From: an uncultured Collinsella sp.
GTDB lineage: Bacteria; Actinomycetota; Coriobacteriia; Coriobacteriales; Coriobacteriaceae
Length of the DNA: 49,105 nt
Reading direction: 5' to 3'
NCBI GenBank assembly: GCA_959019775.1
Contig: CAUEPS010000014.1
Location: 1-49,105 of the forward strand
Positions within the stretch are counted from its first letter, which is position 1. Each line of letters begins with the position of its first letter. Under the pieces are notes generated by a model. That model was not told the DNA's origin. It did no database searches and saw only the letters and a program-made list of their open reading frames with translations. Positions 7,463-16,449 of this stretch are shown here, piece after piece. The position numbers were made by a program, and so were the translations under genes.

Positions 7463-9108
7463 CGCGAATCACCCTCACGCGACCAGGGAAGACGGATGCG
7501 CGGGCGCTCGGTGCGGGTCGCGCGGTCGGCGACCATATCGCTCCAGGGACCGACGGCGCAGCCCAGCTCCACGAGCATCTCGCGCGTGGCCTCGCGCACG
7601 CTGGTCGCAAAAGCGCTCGTCTGACCCACTGCCTCGTCGGCGCGACCGAATGCCATGAGCGCGGCCAAGTCCTGACCGCCATCGGCGATGCGGATCTTGG
7701 AGCTCAGTGCGCAGGCGATCTCAAAGCGCATGGCGACGTCCTCGTCGGCACCGCGCGCACCAAACCGGTTGAACACGGCACTCATGCGCGTACGCGGCAC
7801 GCCCACACGGCTCGCCAGTTCGATAACGCGTGCCGCGGACGTCGCGGACGATACCGCCGCATCGCCTACGACCAGGCAACGGTCGCTCGCCGCCACCGCG
7901 GCGGCCACGGCATCGCCCCAAAAGACCGAGGTGTCGACAAAGACCACGTCGGATTCGCGGCGCAAAACATCGAGCAATAGCTCCACCGGACGTGCCATGA
8001 GCTCAGCCTTCTCGGGGGCCGCGACAGGTCCCCAGAGCGTGACGCCCGGGGCGACGCGCATCGATGCGGCCACGATATCCGGCTCGGCAAGTGCGCCCGC
8101 CGCCGACGGCTCGATAAGCGTCGCCATATCGTGCGGGGCATCGACACCCAGCAGATCGTATAGGTTTCCAAACATGAGGTCCAAGTCGAGCACAGCGGCA
8201 CGCAAACCCAACAGCGACGCCGCATGCGCCATGGTGGCAACGATCGTCGACTTGCCGCAACCGCCCGAACCCGAAACGGCGCAGACGACCGGTGCCCGAC
8301 GCGACGGAACCGAAGCGTCCGCCGACAGCGCGGGGGCTGACGGTGCAGGAACCGGCGACACGGACGCGGGCGACAACATCCCCGTCTCCCCCGCCGCGGT
8401 CACGCGCTGAGCCCAAGCCGGTATGGCAGGCTGCCCGGGCTGCGGTTCCGAAGCCAAAGACGCAGCGGCACACGGCTCGCCAGCCCCGGCAAAACCCTCG
8501 ACCTCGTCGAGCTCATCGGCCAGATTTACGCCGTGCACGTATCCCATATCTTCAGCCAGAACGTCATCGCCATACGGTACCGGCCCTCCAGCGTCATCGT
8601 ATGCAAGGGGGTCCCGGGGGCGCCGACCATGCTCGGCTTCCGCTTTTCCATATTCATCAACACGCGGGCCTCTTGTAGCGCGAGGCGCCCCGGGTTCCCT
8701 ATCAGCAAAAGCATCGGGCTCAATCGTCATGCGCCGATCGGAATCAACCGTTCCCTCACCCGCGCGCCCGTTGCCGCACAAACTGTGCGCAGCGATGACC
8801 TCGGTCGCCCCCGCGCGAAACAGCCCTTCGATATCCGACGGGTCGAGTGTCTCAATCAACACGACGACGCGACTCACACGGCCCTCGGCCGTCAGGCGCG
8901 CAACGGTCTTCCGCACGTCTTCGGTATCGAACAGAGACGCCGCGATGATGGCGGCACCGCGGCGCGATGGAAACGCCCGCGCCATGGACACCAGCCCGTC
9001 CAGGTCGCCCACGCGAAGCACCTGCGCGCCCACATCGCGACCCTCGACTTCCTGCTGTAGCAGCCCGTAATCGCCGCACGCGCAGCACGCAAGCCAGATC
9101 GCCTTCAT
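7459..9108 (-). CDS. cpaE: CpaE/TadZ-like pilus localisation ATPase
   Basis: A 549-residue protein. Residues 1-110 look like a degenerate receiver domain (VVVLIETLDPSDIEGLFRAGATEVI). Residues about 115-270 are a long low-complexity, acidic and Pro/Ala-rich linker. Then comes a MinD/ParA ATPase domain: P-loop SGSGGCGKSTIV at 279-290, AVLDLDLMFGNLYDLLG after it, and VVFVDTSVF. TadZ/CpaE proteins place the pilus machine at the cell pole. ATG 9108 overlaps the cpaB stop as TGATG. The linker is longer than usual. An in-frame extension to 9231 lies inside cpaB and is not used. Confidence 0.9.
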   Translation of the reverse strand: MKAIWLACCACGDYGLLQQEVEGRDVGAQVLRVGDLDGLVSMARAFPSRRGAAIIAASLFDTEDVRKTVARLTAEGRVSRVVVLIETLDPSDIEGLFRAGATEVIAAHSLCGNGRAGEGTVDSDRRMTIEPDAFADREPGAPRATRGPRVDEYGKAEAEHGRRPRDPLAYDDAGGPVPYGDDVLAEDMGYVHGVNLADELDEVEGFAGAGEPCAAASLASEPQPGQPAIPAWAQRVTAAGETGMLSPASVSPVPAPSAPALSADASVPSRRAPVVCAVSGSGGCGKSTIVATMAHAASLLGLRAAVLDLDLMFGNLYDLLGVDAPHDMATLIEPSAAGALAEPDIVAASMRVAPGVTLWGPVAAPEKAELMARPVELLLDVLRRESDVVFVDTSVFWGDAVAAAVAASDRCLVVGDAAVSSATSAARVIELASRVGVPRTRMSAVFNRFGARGADEDVAMRFEIACALSSKIRIADGGQDLAALMAFGRADEAVGQTSAFATSVREATREMLVELGCAVGPWSDMVADRATRTERPRIRLPWSREGDSR

Positions 9109-9767
9109 CACTCGTCGCCTCCGCTCTTTTTGCCGCGCGCCGTGGCGGGAATCGTCAAGCTGACCGTTCCCTTTCCCGAGGCTCCCAGCAGTTCCTTGAC
9201 ATCTTCGGGGTCTGCCGCCAGCGTCACCCATTCGATCTTGCCTTCACGCGTGGTGCCGGCATCTTCGCTGGTATCGATCACGTACGCGCCGCACAAACGA
9301 TCGGTCACGCCATCTTTTTGCACGTACACGTCCACATAGCTGCCCACGCCCGTGGCGCCGCCGACCGAGTGCTCGGCATCGACCGCCACCGAAACGGCAA
9401 CCTTGCCTTTAGGCACCTCGAGCTTGTGGCTCTCGGCCTTGGTGTAGACATTGCAAATCACGGCGTTTTTGGGAATGCGCGAGGTCGTCACGTCGCCGCG
9501 CACCTGACGCAGCTCGGTCGCCGCATCACGCGGCAACAGACTCGCCAGCCATTCCTGAGTTATGACATTAGTCTCATCGAGGGTCTCACCCGCATCGATA
9601 TCGCGCGCCGCGACGCACACCTCAACGCGTTCGCCGCCGTATTTTGCCAACGTCTCGGCCTGGGCCTGCTCGGCTTGCGAGCGGATCGACGAGCCGTAGA
9701 CCATGCAGAGCGCCGCGGCAAGCACGCCCGCGACCAGACTGATGGCGATGCGCTTGCTCTTGTTCAC
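9108..9767 (-). CDS. cpaB: CpaB/RcpC-like pilus protein with SAF domain
   Basis: A 219-residue protein starting with GTG at 9767, preceded by AGAGGAG eight bases upstream. A membrane helix at about residues 7-27 is followed by a SAF domain (VCVAARDIDAGETLDETNV, then KNAVICNVYTKAES) and a CpaB-type C-terminal domain (VDAEHSVGGATGVGSYVDVYV). CpaB/RcpC proteins support Flp pilus assembly, in Gram-negatives with the secretin; here no secretin is present, as expected for a monoderm. It is the first gene of the operon, so the operon promoter should lie in 9768-9968. Confidence 0.88.
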   Translation of the reverse strand: MNKSKRIAISLVAGVLAAALCMVYGSSIRSQAEQAQAETLAKYGGERVEVCVAARDIDAGETLDETNVITQEWLASLLPRDAATELRQVRGDVTTSRIPKNAVICNVYTKAESHKLEVPKGKVAVSVAVDAEHSVGGATGVGSYVDVYVQKDGVTDRLCGAYVIDTSEDAGTTREGKIEWVTLAADPEDVKELLGASGKGTVSLTIPATARGKKSGGDE

Positions 9768-9968
9768 GGCCGCTCCTCTCAAGGTAGCACCGGGCAAATG
9801 CCCGTACCACCATTGTCTGGGCGACCAGGGTACAAAGCGGCGCAATCGCAATCTTGGTTTTACGTGTCAAACCAATTGCTGACCAAAAGCTGACCAGCCC
9901 GTCAAGCTCGTGGCAAGGTTTTGGTCAGAACGTTGGCAAAACGCATATTTCGAGACGCTTTGGCAGCA
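9768..9968 (-). promoter_or_regulatory. Upstream region of the pilus operon with GGTCAGC repeats
   Basis: GCTGACCA occurs at 9878-9885 and 9889-9896, eleven bases apart, which is one helical turn. The ten-base sequence CTGACCAAAA (9879-9888) recurs inverted as TTTTGGTCAG at 9919-9928. A -35-like TTGACA on the minus strand lies at about 9866, but I cannot find a good -10. The arrangement looks like a regulator binding site in front of cpaB; the regulator is unknown. Confidence 0.45.
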
Positions 9969-10004
9969 AAAAAGCCGCCTCCCAAGCAGTTGGGTGACGG
10001 CTGT
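9969..10004 (-). terminator. Terminator of rsgA
   Basis: Read on the minus strand, GCCGTCACCCAA pairs with TTGGGAGGCGGC around a four-base loop and is followed by six T residues. It lies 16 bases past the rsgA stop, a typical intrinsic terminator. It also separates rsgA from the pilus operon. Confidence 0.85.
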
Positions 10005-10019
10005 CATAGGAAAAATCAA

Positions 10020-11204
10020 TTACAGATGAACATCGGGATCGAGCATTTGGGCACTCACGCGCATGGATGACGCCAGGTTTTGGAACGTCTCCAGGCGCAG
10101 GCTGTCGATCTGCCCCGCGTCCTCGGCCTCGCGAACGGCACAACCCGGCTCATGGGTGTGCGTGCAATCGCCAAACCGGCACGCACGCGACGCCTCGACG
10201 ATCTCGGGGAAGGCACGCGCCAGACCCCGCTCATGTCCCACAAGCGGCAGGCTGCGCAGGCCCGGGGCATCGGCAATCACGCCGGCGTCGCCCGGCAGCG
10301 CCACCATCACGCGCGCAACTGTGGTGTGGCGACCTTGGTCGTCACGCTCGCGCACGCCGCCAGTAGCCAGCGCATCGTGGCCCAGCAGCGCGTTGAGCAG
10401 CGTCGACTTGCCGGCGCCCGACTCGCCCAAAATCATGGCACAGCTCCCAGCCGGCACGCAGGCGCGCACCTCGTCCAAGCCGAGGCCCTCGGCAGAAGAC
10501 GTCACGATCACGCGCACGACCGGACCCACCAGACGGCGCACGCGGTCCAGATCGCGCTCGAGCTCATCGGCCTCGCAGCGGTCGGCCTTGGTGAGCACCA
10601 CCACCGGCTCGGCATCGCAATCGAGCGCCAGCACCAGTGAGCGCGCCACGCGATCGAGCAGCACCTCGCCGGCGCCGAGCGCCTGCACGATCAGCACGCT
10701 GTCAACGTTGGAGCAGAGCACCTGGTGCTCACCGCGGGCACGGCCACGCCAGCGCTCAAAGCTCGTACGGCGCGGTAGTACGCACTCGATGACGCCCATG
10801 TCGTGCCCGGGAGCACGACGAACCGCCACGCGGTCGCCCACGGCGGGCAGCAAGACCTCGTCCTCGCCACGCGACTTGGCAAACCCTACGGCATGCTCGG
10901 CACGAAACGTGTCATCGGCAGTCGCCACCAACGGAAACCCGCGGTCCAGGCGCACCACGGCACCGAGCTGCATCTGCTCGGGCTCCTCGGCCTGCGCGCA
11001 AAAGTCGTCAAATGCAGCCTGCTGAGCCGCATCGACCGGCAGGTTATCGAACGCCGGAACATCCTGCAGCGCGTCAAGCCCCGGTACACTCGCCAGCAAC
11101 TCCTCAGCAGATGCAGGGGCTTCGGTCGCGAGCTTCCGACGACGATCGCGCTTAGCCCGCGCCCCCGTCGTCTTTTTCTTCGCCTTAGCCTTAGCCTTGC
11201 CCAC
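10020..11204 (-). CDS. rsgA: Ribosome small subunit-dependent GTPase RsgA
   Basis: A 394-residue circularly permuted GTPase that matures the 30S subunit. Motif order is the permuted one: G4 TKAD at 205-208, then G1 GESGAGKS at 260-267, the RHTT switch at about 292, and G3 DAPG at 312-315. The zinc site follows as C342, C347, H349 and C355 (ACRFGDCTHTHEPGC). An OB-fold precedes the GTPase domain. The first 75 residues are an additional basic, Lys/Arg-rich and acidic extension, longer than in most RsgA. GTG 11204 is chosen for GGGAGG five bases upstream; in-frame extension to 11318 would cross a terminator hairpin. Confidence 0.93.
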   Translation of the reverse strand: MGKAKAKAKKKTTGARAKRDRRRKLATEAPASAEELLASVPGLDALQDVPAFDNLPVDAAQQAAFDDFCAQAEEPEQMQLGAVVRLDRGFPLVATADDTFRAEHAVGFAKSRGEDEVLLPAVGDRVAVRRAPGHDMGVIECVLPRRTSFERWRGRARGEHQVLCSNVDSVLIVQALGAGEVLLDRVARSLVLALDCDAEPVVVLTKADRCEADELERDLDRVRRLVGPVVRVIVTSSAEGLGLDEVRACVPAGSCAMILGESGAGKSTLLNALLGHDALATGGVRERDDQGRHTTVARVMVALPGDAGVIADAPGLRSLPLVGHERGLARAFPEIVEASRACRFGDCTHTHEPGCAVREAEDAGQIDSLRLETFQNLASSMRVSAQMLDPDVHL

Positions 11205-11252
11205 AAACGCCTCCCAGCACCCAAAATCACAACTGAGCAGGTATTTTAAATC

Positions 11253-11288
11253 AAAAAGAGCTGGCCGGGCAAAGCCCGACCAGCTCAC
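11253..11288 (-). terminator. Terminator downstream of the P-type ATPase gene
   Basis: On the minus strand GAGCTGGTCGGGC pairs with GCCCGGCCAGCTC around TTT and is followed by TTTTTGATTT. It is a strong intrinsic terminator located between the ATPase gene and rsgA, so the two are separate transcripts. Confidence 0.88.
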
Positions 11289-11345
11289 AAACTTTCCCTC
11301 AGCCCTTTTCATCCGCACGGGAGAAAAGCCAGCAAGGATACCGCA

Positions 11346-11433
11346 GGGCCCGCCCCGGAAGCCCTTTCTCCCGAACGATCCCGCAGCGCGAAGCGCGAGG
11401 ACCAGTGAGGGAGAAAGGGCGTGGGGCGGGCCC
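11346..11433. repeat. Long two-part inverted repeat in the ATPase 3' region
   Basis: GGGCCCGCCCC (11346-11356) and GCCCTTTCTCCC (11361-11372) pair with GGGAGAAAGGGC (11409-11420) and GGGGCGGGCCC (11423-11433). The arms are perfect in both blocks, and a small GC hairpin sits in the loop. No T-run follows on either side, so it is not a simple terminator. Confidence 0.8.
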
Positions 11434-11444
11434 GGACAGGTACG

Positions 11445-14126
11445 TTACTCTTTCTCCACAGCGCGCATGATCGCCTTGTAGATCTCCATCAGCGGAATGA
11501 TCAGGAAGGCCAGACCCAGCGCGGCGACAACGCCCTTGAACTCAAGCGTCACGGGGCCAAAGAACATCTCGGCAAGCGTCGGCTGCACGGTTACGATCAC
11601 CGTCAGCACCAGCGCCAGCGCAGCCGAAGCCCAAAGCCACTTGTTCTGCTTCTTCATGCTAAACAGCGACGCACGACGGCTGCGCATATTGAAGCAGTGG
11701 AAGATCTCGACCATGTTGAGCGTGATGAACGCCATCATCACGCCTTCCTCGTCGGCATTGCCGGCGATCATATCGGCGATGTGGATGTAGCCCATGTCAA
11801 AGTACACGCCCACAAAGAAGCTCGCCAGCACCAGCACGGTGATGATCAGGCCCTGGACAACGCAGTCCAGACCCATGTGACCAGCAAAGACGCCGTCCTT
11901 GGCGTTGCGCGGCTTGCGCTTCATGATGTCGCCCTCGGCATCCTCCATGCCCAGCGCGAGCGCGGGGAAACAGTCGGTGACCAGGTTCACCCACAGCAGC
12001 TGCACCGGCTGGAAGATGGTAAAGCCGATAAGCGTGGCGATAAACACCGAGAAGACCTCGGCAAGGTTGGCCGAAAGCAGGAACTGGATGACCTTGCGGA
12101 TGTTGTCGTAGATGCGACGGCCCTCTTCGCAGGCACCGATGATGGTGGCGAAGTTATCGTCGGCGAGCACCATATCGGCGACGTTCTTGGTGACGTCGGT
12201 GCCGGTAATGCCCATGCCCACGCCGATATCGGCGCGCTTGATGGACGGGGCGTCGTTGACGCCGTCGCCCGTCATGGCCACGATCTGGTCGCGCGACTTC
12301 CAAGCCTCGACAATGCGGGTCTTGTGCTCGGGCTGGACGCGAGCGTACACGCCGTAGTCCTCGATGTGCGCGTCGAGCTCCTCGTCACTCATGCGATCGA
12401 GGTCGGCACCGGTGATGGCCTGGCTGCGATCGGCGACGATGCCCAGCTGCTTGGCGATGGCCACGGCGGTGTCGATGTGGTCGCCCGTGATCATGACGGT
12501 GCGGATACCGGCGTCGTGCGCCTCGCGGATGGCGTCGGCCACCTCGGGACGGACCGGGTCAATCATGCCGGACAGGCCGCAGAAGACCAGGTCATGCTCG
12601 AGCGCAGCGGGGCTGCAGTCGGCGGGAACCTCGGTGTAGGTACGGCTCGCCAGCGCCAGCACGCGCAGGGCCTCGTCGGCCATGGCCTTGTTGGCTGCCA
12701 CGAGCTCGGCGCGACGCTCCTCGGTCAGGGGGACGACCTTATCGCCCTCGTAGATGTGGGTGCACAGGCCAATCACCACGTCGGGCGCGCCCTTGGTGTA
12801 CTGCTCGTACTCGCCGTCCAGGGTCTCGACGACCACGGACATCATCTTACGGCCCGAGTCGAACGGGGCCTCGCCCACGCGCGGGTGCTCGGCAGTCAGG
12901 CCAGTAAGACCAGCCTTGCCGGCATCGTTGACGAGCGCGCACTCGGTCGGCTCGCCCACGGCCTCGCCCAGCTCCTCGTCCCACTGGGCATCGGAGCACA
13001 GCGCCATGCCGGCCAGGAACTTCTCCTTGGGCGCAGCGAGCTCGTGCTTGACGACGGTCATCTTATTCTGGGTAAGCGTGCCGGTCTTGTCCGAGCAGAT
13101 GGTCTGCGTGCAGCCGAGCGTCTCGACAGCAGAAAGCTTGCGGATAATCGCCTGGCGCTTGGCCATCTTGGTCACGCCGAGCGACAGCACGATGGTCACG
13201 ACGGCGACCAGGCCCTCGGGGATGGCAGCGACGGCGAGCGAGACGGCGACCATAAAGGTGTCGAGCAGGGCAGTCGGGTCGGTGAGAACGTTGCCCACGC
13301 CGTGGCGCAGGATGTCGACGCCAAAGATCACGACGCAGATGACGACAACCATAATGGTAAGGATGCGGCTGAGCTCGGCGAGCTTCACCTGCAACGGCGT
13401 GAGCTCTTCCTTGGCCTCGGCCAGGGCGCCGGCGATCTTGCCCATCTCGGTATCCATGCCGGTGCCGACCACGACGGCGCGACCGCGGCCGTACACCACG
13501 GTGGAGCCCATGTAGCACATGTTCTTGCGGTCGCCGAGCGGCACGTCGTCGGTGCCCGCGGCAAGCTCAATCACGTTGGCGTGCTTCTCGACCGGCACGG
13601 ACTCGCCGGTCAGTGCGGCCTCTTCGATCTTCATCGTGGCGCTCTCGAGGACGCGGCAGTCAGCCGGGACGGAGTCGCCCGCCTCGAGCATGATCACGTC
13701 GCCGGGCACGAGCTCGGCGCTCGGCAGGTGCACGAGCTTGCCGTCGCGCAGCACCTTGGACTGTGCCGCGCTCATCTCCTGCAGGGCCTCGAGAGCTTCC
13801 TCGCTCTTGGCTTCCTGGACCACGCCCAGCACCGAGTTGACGATAACGACGAACATGATAATGGCGACGTCGGCAAAATCGGGCTCGCCCTTGACCATGC
13901 CCGTAAGTGCGCTGATAACGGCGGCAACGATCAGCATGATGACCATGGGGTCGGCCATCTGCTCAAAGAAACGCTTCCATAGCGGCGTCTTCTCAGCTTC
14001 CTCGAGCTTGTTAGGGCCTGTCTTGGCAAGGCGCGACGACGCCTCGTCGTTGCTCAGGCCGAGGTTCTCATCGACACCTTGGTCGCTGAGCACCTCCGCC
14101 GCGGCGGACAGGTATTCCTTTTGCAT
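11445..14126 (-). CDS. SERCA-type cation-translocating P-type ATPase (probably Ca2+)
   Basis: An 893-residue PII-type ATPase. Motifs: TGES at 173-176 (actuator), IPEGL at 302-306 in M4, the phosphorylation site DKTGT at 346-350, the KGAP nucleotide site, MTGDGVNDAP in the hinge, and VNLVTDCFPALALG in M6. The M4 Glu and M6 Asn/Asp fit a calcium-type site, but Na+/K+-like substrates in bacteria cannot be excluded. N-terminal cation ATPase domain and C-terminal membrane domain are both complete. ATG 14126 has AGGAGGGG at ideal spacing. It stands alone, with its own terminator and a structured leader. Confidence 0.92.
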   Translation of the reverse strand: MQKEYLSAAAEVLSDQGVDENLGLSNDEASSRLAKTGPNKLEEAEKTPLWKRFFEQMADPMVIMLIVAAVISALTGMVKGEPDFADVAIIMFVVIVNSVLGVVQEAKSEEALEALQEMSAAQSKVLRDGKLVHLPSAELVPGDVIMLEAGDSVPADCRVLESATMKIEEAALTGESVPVEKHANVIELAAGTDDVPLGDRKNMCYMGSTVVYGRGRAVVVGTGMDTEMGKIAGALAEAKEELTPLQVKLAELSRILTIMVVVICVVIFGVDILRHGVGNVLTDPTALLDTFMVAVSLAVAAIPEGLVAVVTIVLSLGVTKMAKRQAIIRKLSAVETLGCTQTICSDKTGTLTQNKMTVVKHELAAPKEKFLAGMALCSDAQWDEELGEAVGEPTECALVNDAGKAGLTGLTAEHPRVGEAPFDSGRKMMSVVVETLDGEYEQYTKGAPDVVIGLCTHIYEGDKVVPLTEERRAELVAANKAMADEALRVLALASRTYTEVPADCSPAALEHDLVFCGLSGMIDPVRPEVADAIREAHDAGIRTVMITGDHIDTAVAIAKQLGIVADRSQAITGADLDRMSDEELDAHIEDYGVYARVQPEHKTRIVEAWKSRDQIVAMTGDGVNDAPSIKRADIGVGMGITGTDVTKNVADMVLADDNFATIIGACEEGRRIYDNIRKVIQFLLSANLAEVFSVFIATLIGFTIFQPVQLLWVNLVTDCFPALALGMEDAEGDIMKRKPRNAKDGVFAGHMGLDCVVQGLIITVLVLASFFVGVYFDMGYIHIADMIAGNADEEGVMMAFITLNMVEIFHCFNMRSRRASLFSMKKQNKWLWASAALALVLTVIVTVQPTLAEMFFGPVTLEFKGVVAALGLAFLIIPLMEIYKAIMRAVEKE

Positions 14127-14567
14127 ATAGAGTCCCCTCCTGGGATTCGGGCCACTCAGCAGATTGATGCCCGATCATAATTCCCAGGAGAAGGGCAAGG
14201 GCTCATCAAGGCTGCCGTGCTGAGCGGCAGTTGATAGTGGAGCTATGGTACCCCAAAGCGACGCGTCTAGCCAAAACATTCCATCTGGAAACACGGCACA
14301 GGCGCAACGGTGCAGACAGTGTGATGCTCAAGATTGATAAAACGTTTTTTCTTCGGCGCATCATCGAACTAAAATATCGCCCAGATAGCAGCGGTTAGAA
14401 CGGTTGGTAAAGTTTTTGCATATACCGTTTTTCCGCAAAAAATGAACTTCTAATTCGGCATACGGTCGATTTTTTGGGGTATTCGGTCGGCATTTCGTTA
14501 TAATCATCTCAGTTTTATTTCTTATGGTTTATCTATCAGCGCAAGACGATGTCAGATGGAGGTCTGA
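14127..14567. promoter_or_regulatory. Divergent promoter region between the ATPase gene and pyk
   Basis: For pyk (plus strand) a TATAAT box lies at 14499-14504 with a weak TTGGGG 19 bases upstream. For the ATPase (minus strand) a -35 TTGGCT (14274-14269) and -10 TACCAT (14250-14245) are 18 bases apart. The ATPase leader of about 110 bases can form CTGCCG/CGGCAG (about 14211-14229) and a GGGxxxxxxxxxCGGGC/GCCCGxxxCCC stem just before the ribosome site. No coding sequence is supported. Confidence 0.55.
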
Positions 14568-16028
14568 ATGTACAAGCGCACCAAGATTGTATGCACCATG
14601 GGTCCCGCCTGCGATAGCGACGAGACCATCCGCGAGATGATCAAGGCGGGCATGAACGTCGCCCGTTTTAACTTCTCGCACGGCTCCTACGACGAGCACC
14701 ACGGTCGCATCGAGCGCGTCCGCCGTATTTCCAAGGAGCTCGGCATGCCCGTCGGCATCCTGCTCGACACCAAGGGCCCCGAGGTCCGCACCGGCCTTTT
14801 GGTCGACGGCAAGAAGGTTGCCGTCAAGACCGGCGACAAGATCGTCGTCACCGCTCAGCCCACGTCCGAGGATTTCCACGGCACCGCTGAGCACATCTCC
14901 CTCGACTACCTGGCTCTGCCCTCCGAGGTCGAGAAGGGCTCCCTCATCCTGATCGATGACGGCCTGGTTGCCCTCGAGGTCGAGTCCGTCGACGGCCAGG
15001 ACATGACCTGCGTCGTTAAGAACGACGGCCTGATTGGCGAGCGCAAGGGCGTCAACATGCCCAACGTCAACATCTCTCTGCCCGCCATCACCGAGCGCGA
15101 TCGTCAGGACATCCTCTTTGGCCTGACCGAGAACATCGACTACATCGCCGCTTCCTTCATCCGTGACGGCGAGTCCGTCCGCGGCATCCGCAAGCTTTGC
15201 CGCGAGAACGGTGGCGAGCACGTGACGATCTTCCCGAAGATCGAGTGCGCCCTGGGCGTCGAGAACTTCGACGAGATCCTCGAGGCTTCCGATGGCATCA
15301 TGGTCGCCCGTGGCGACCTGGGCATCGAGATCAAGCCCGAGCTCGTTCCGCACATCCAGAAGGAGATCATCGCCAAGTGCAACGCGGCCTACAAGCCCGT
15401 TATCACCGCTACGCAGATGCTCGACTCCATGCAGCAGAACCCGCGCCCGACGCGCGCCGAGGTTGCCGACGTTGCTAACGCCATTTACGACGGCACCGAC
15501 GCCGTTATGCTTTCCGGCGAGTCCGCTGCCGGCAAGTACCCGGTCGAGGCCGTCAAGATGCAGGCCAGCATCGCTCTCGAGACCGAGAAGTACCTCCCGG
15601 CCCACGCTCCGCTCGAGGTTCCGGCCGATGCTCACGGCACCCGCGTCGTCAACAACGTTGTGGGTATGTCCGCTGTGAACATGGCCACCACCGTTGGCGC
15701 CAAGTGCATCACCGTGCCGACGACCACCGGTCGTACCGCTCGCCTGATCTCGCACTTCCGTCCCAACATGCCGATCTGCGCGTTCTCCCGCCACGAGTGG
15801 GCCGTCCAGCAGATGATCATGTACTGGGGCGTTATCCCGCACCAGGCCGAGATTACCCAGGGCACCGTCAACGGCACGATCGTCAAGGCGATCGAGACCG
15901 CTAAGGAGCTCGGCTACGTCAAGACTGGCGATTTGACCGTCGCTACCGCCGGCGATCCCCGCATGAGCGTCCAGCTCGAGGACAAGGTCTCCTCGACCAA
16001 CGTCGCTTACGTCGCTCAGGTGCGCTAA
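14568..16028 (+). CDS. pyk: Pyruvate kinase
   Basis: A 486-residue glycolytic enzyme converting phosphoenolpyruvate and ADP to pyruvate and ATP. The N-terminal RTKIVCTMGPAC and VARFNFSHG, the active-site TIFPKIEC (catalytic Lys) and VARGDLG, and the TATQMLDSM segment are all canonical. The C-terminal allosteric domain is complete (TTGRTARLISHFRPN). Length is normal. ATG 14568 follows AGATGGAGGTCTGA, giving GGAGG at good spacing. It is a single-gene unit with its own promoter and strong terminator; the codon use is strongly biased toward C-ending codons, as expected for a highly expressed gene. Confidence 0.97.
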   Translation: MYKRTKIVCTMGPACDSDETIREMIKAGMNVARFNFSHGSYDEHHGRIERVRRISKELGMPVGILLDTKGPEVRTGLLVDGKKVAVKTGDKIVVTAQPTSEDFHGTAEHISLDYLALPSEVEKGSLILIDDGLVALEVESVDGQDMTCVVKNDGLIGERKGVNMPNVNISLPAITERDRQDILFGLTENIDYIAASFIRDGESVRGIRKLCRENGGEHVTIFPKIECALGVENFDEILEASDGIMVARGDLGIEIKPELVPHIQKEIIAKCNAAYKPVITATQMLDSMQQNPRPTRAEVADVANAIYDGTDAVMLSGESAAGKYPVEAVKMQASIALETEKYLPAHAPLEVPADAHGTRVVNNVVGMSAVNMATTVGAKCITVPTTTGRTARLISHFRPNMPICAFSRHEWAVQQMIMYWGVIPHQAEITQGTVNGTIVKAIETAKELGYVKTGDLTVATAGDPRMSVQLEDKVSSTNVAYVAQVR

Positions 16029-16056
16029 ATCGCACTTGCAAGCACACTTGCATTGC

Positions 16057-16093
16057 AAAGGGCCCGGAAGGCAAAGCCTTCCGGGCCCTTTTT
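16057..16093 (+). terminator. Terminator of pyk
   Basis: AGGGCCCGGAAGGC pairs perfectly with GCCTTCCGGGCCCT around AAA and runs into five T residues, 30 bases past the pyk stop. Strong intrinsic terminator. Confidence 0.95.
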
Positions 16094-16272
16094 CTGTGCG
16101 CCGATGCCTACCGCACGGCATGACACGCACCCATTTCTTTACCAAAAGCGCGAAATCCGCCCTCCGAGGCCCAAAAAATAAAGCCCCAAGCGCTAAAAGT
16201 GTTCGCCCGGTAGCAAACCCACACCTTAACCGACGCTGCTAAATCGTTTTAGCAAGAGTCAGATCGACCACG

Positions 16273-16403
16273 TTTTCGGAAGTGCGGGGAAAAATTGCTT
16301 ACCTCCGAACACAAGCCCTTTTATTTCAACAAAACCCCTGATAAAGTTGGCTCAAATACCGCTTGTGGTTGACCTGTTTGTCTTTTTCCCCGCACTTCCG
16401 AAA
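16273..16403. repeat. 131-bp element with perfect 20-bp terminal inverted repeats
   Basis: TTTCGGAAGTGCGGGGAAAA near 16274-16293 is matched exactly in reverse by TTTTCCCCGCACTTCCGAAA ending at 16403. Inside, CACAAGC (about 16310) pairs with GCTTGTG (about 16360). The centre is AT-rich and non-coding. I see no clear target-site duplication outside the arms. It fills most of the 421-base gap between pyk and the AbiEi-like gene; the rest (16094-16272) shows nothing I can name. Confidence 0.8.
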
Positions 16404-16449
16404 CCGATAGCTTTTCTAGCCCAAACTACGCTCAAACGATCGGATCGCT

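Noticed and set aside
11421..13982. Long open frame (853 codons) antisense to the P-type ATPase gene
   Set aside because: It mirrors the codon phase of the GC-rich ATPase gene and has His/Asp/Leu-rich filler with no domain. The ATPase reading is certain.
16273..16403. Complete insertion sequence
   Set aside because: It is too short to encode a transposase and has no visible target duplication.
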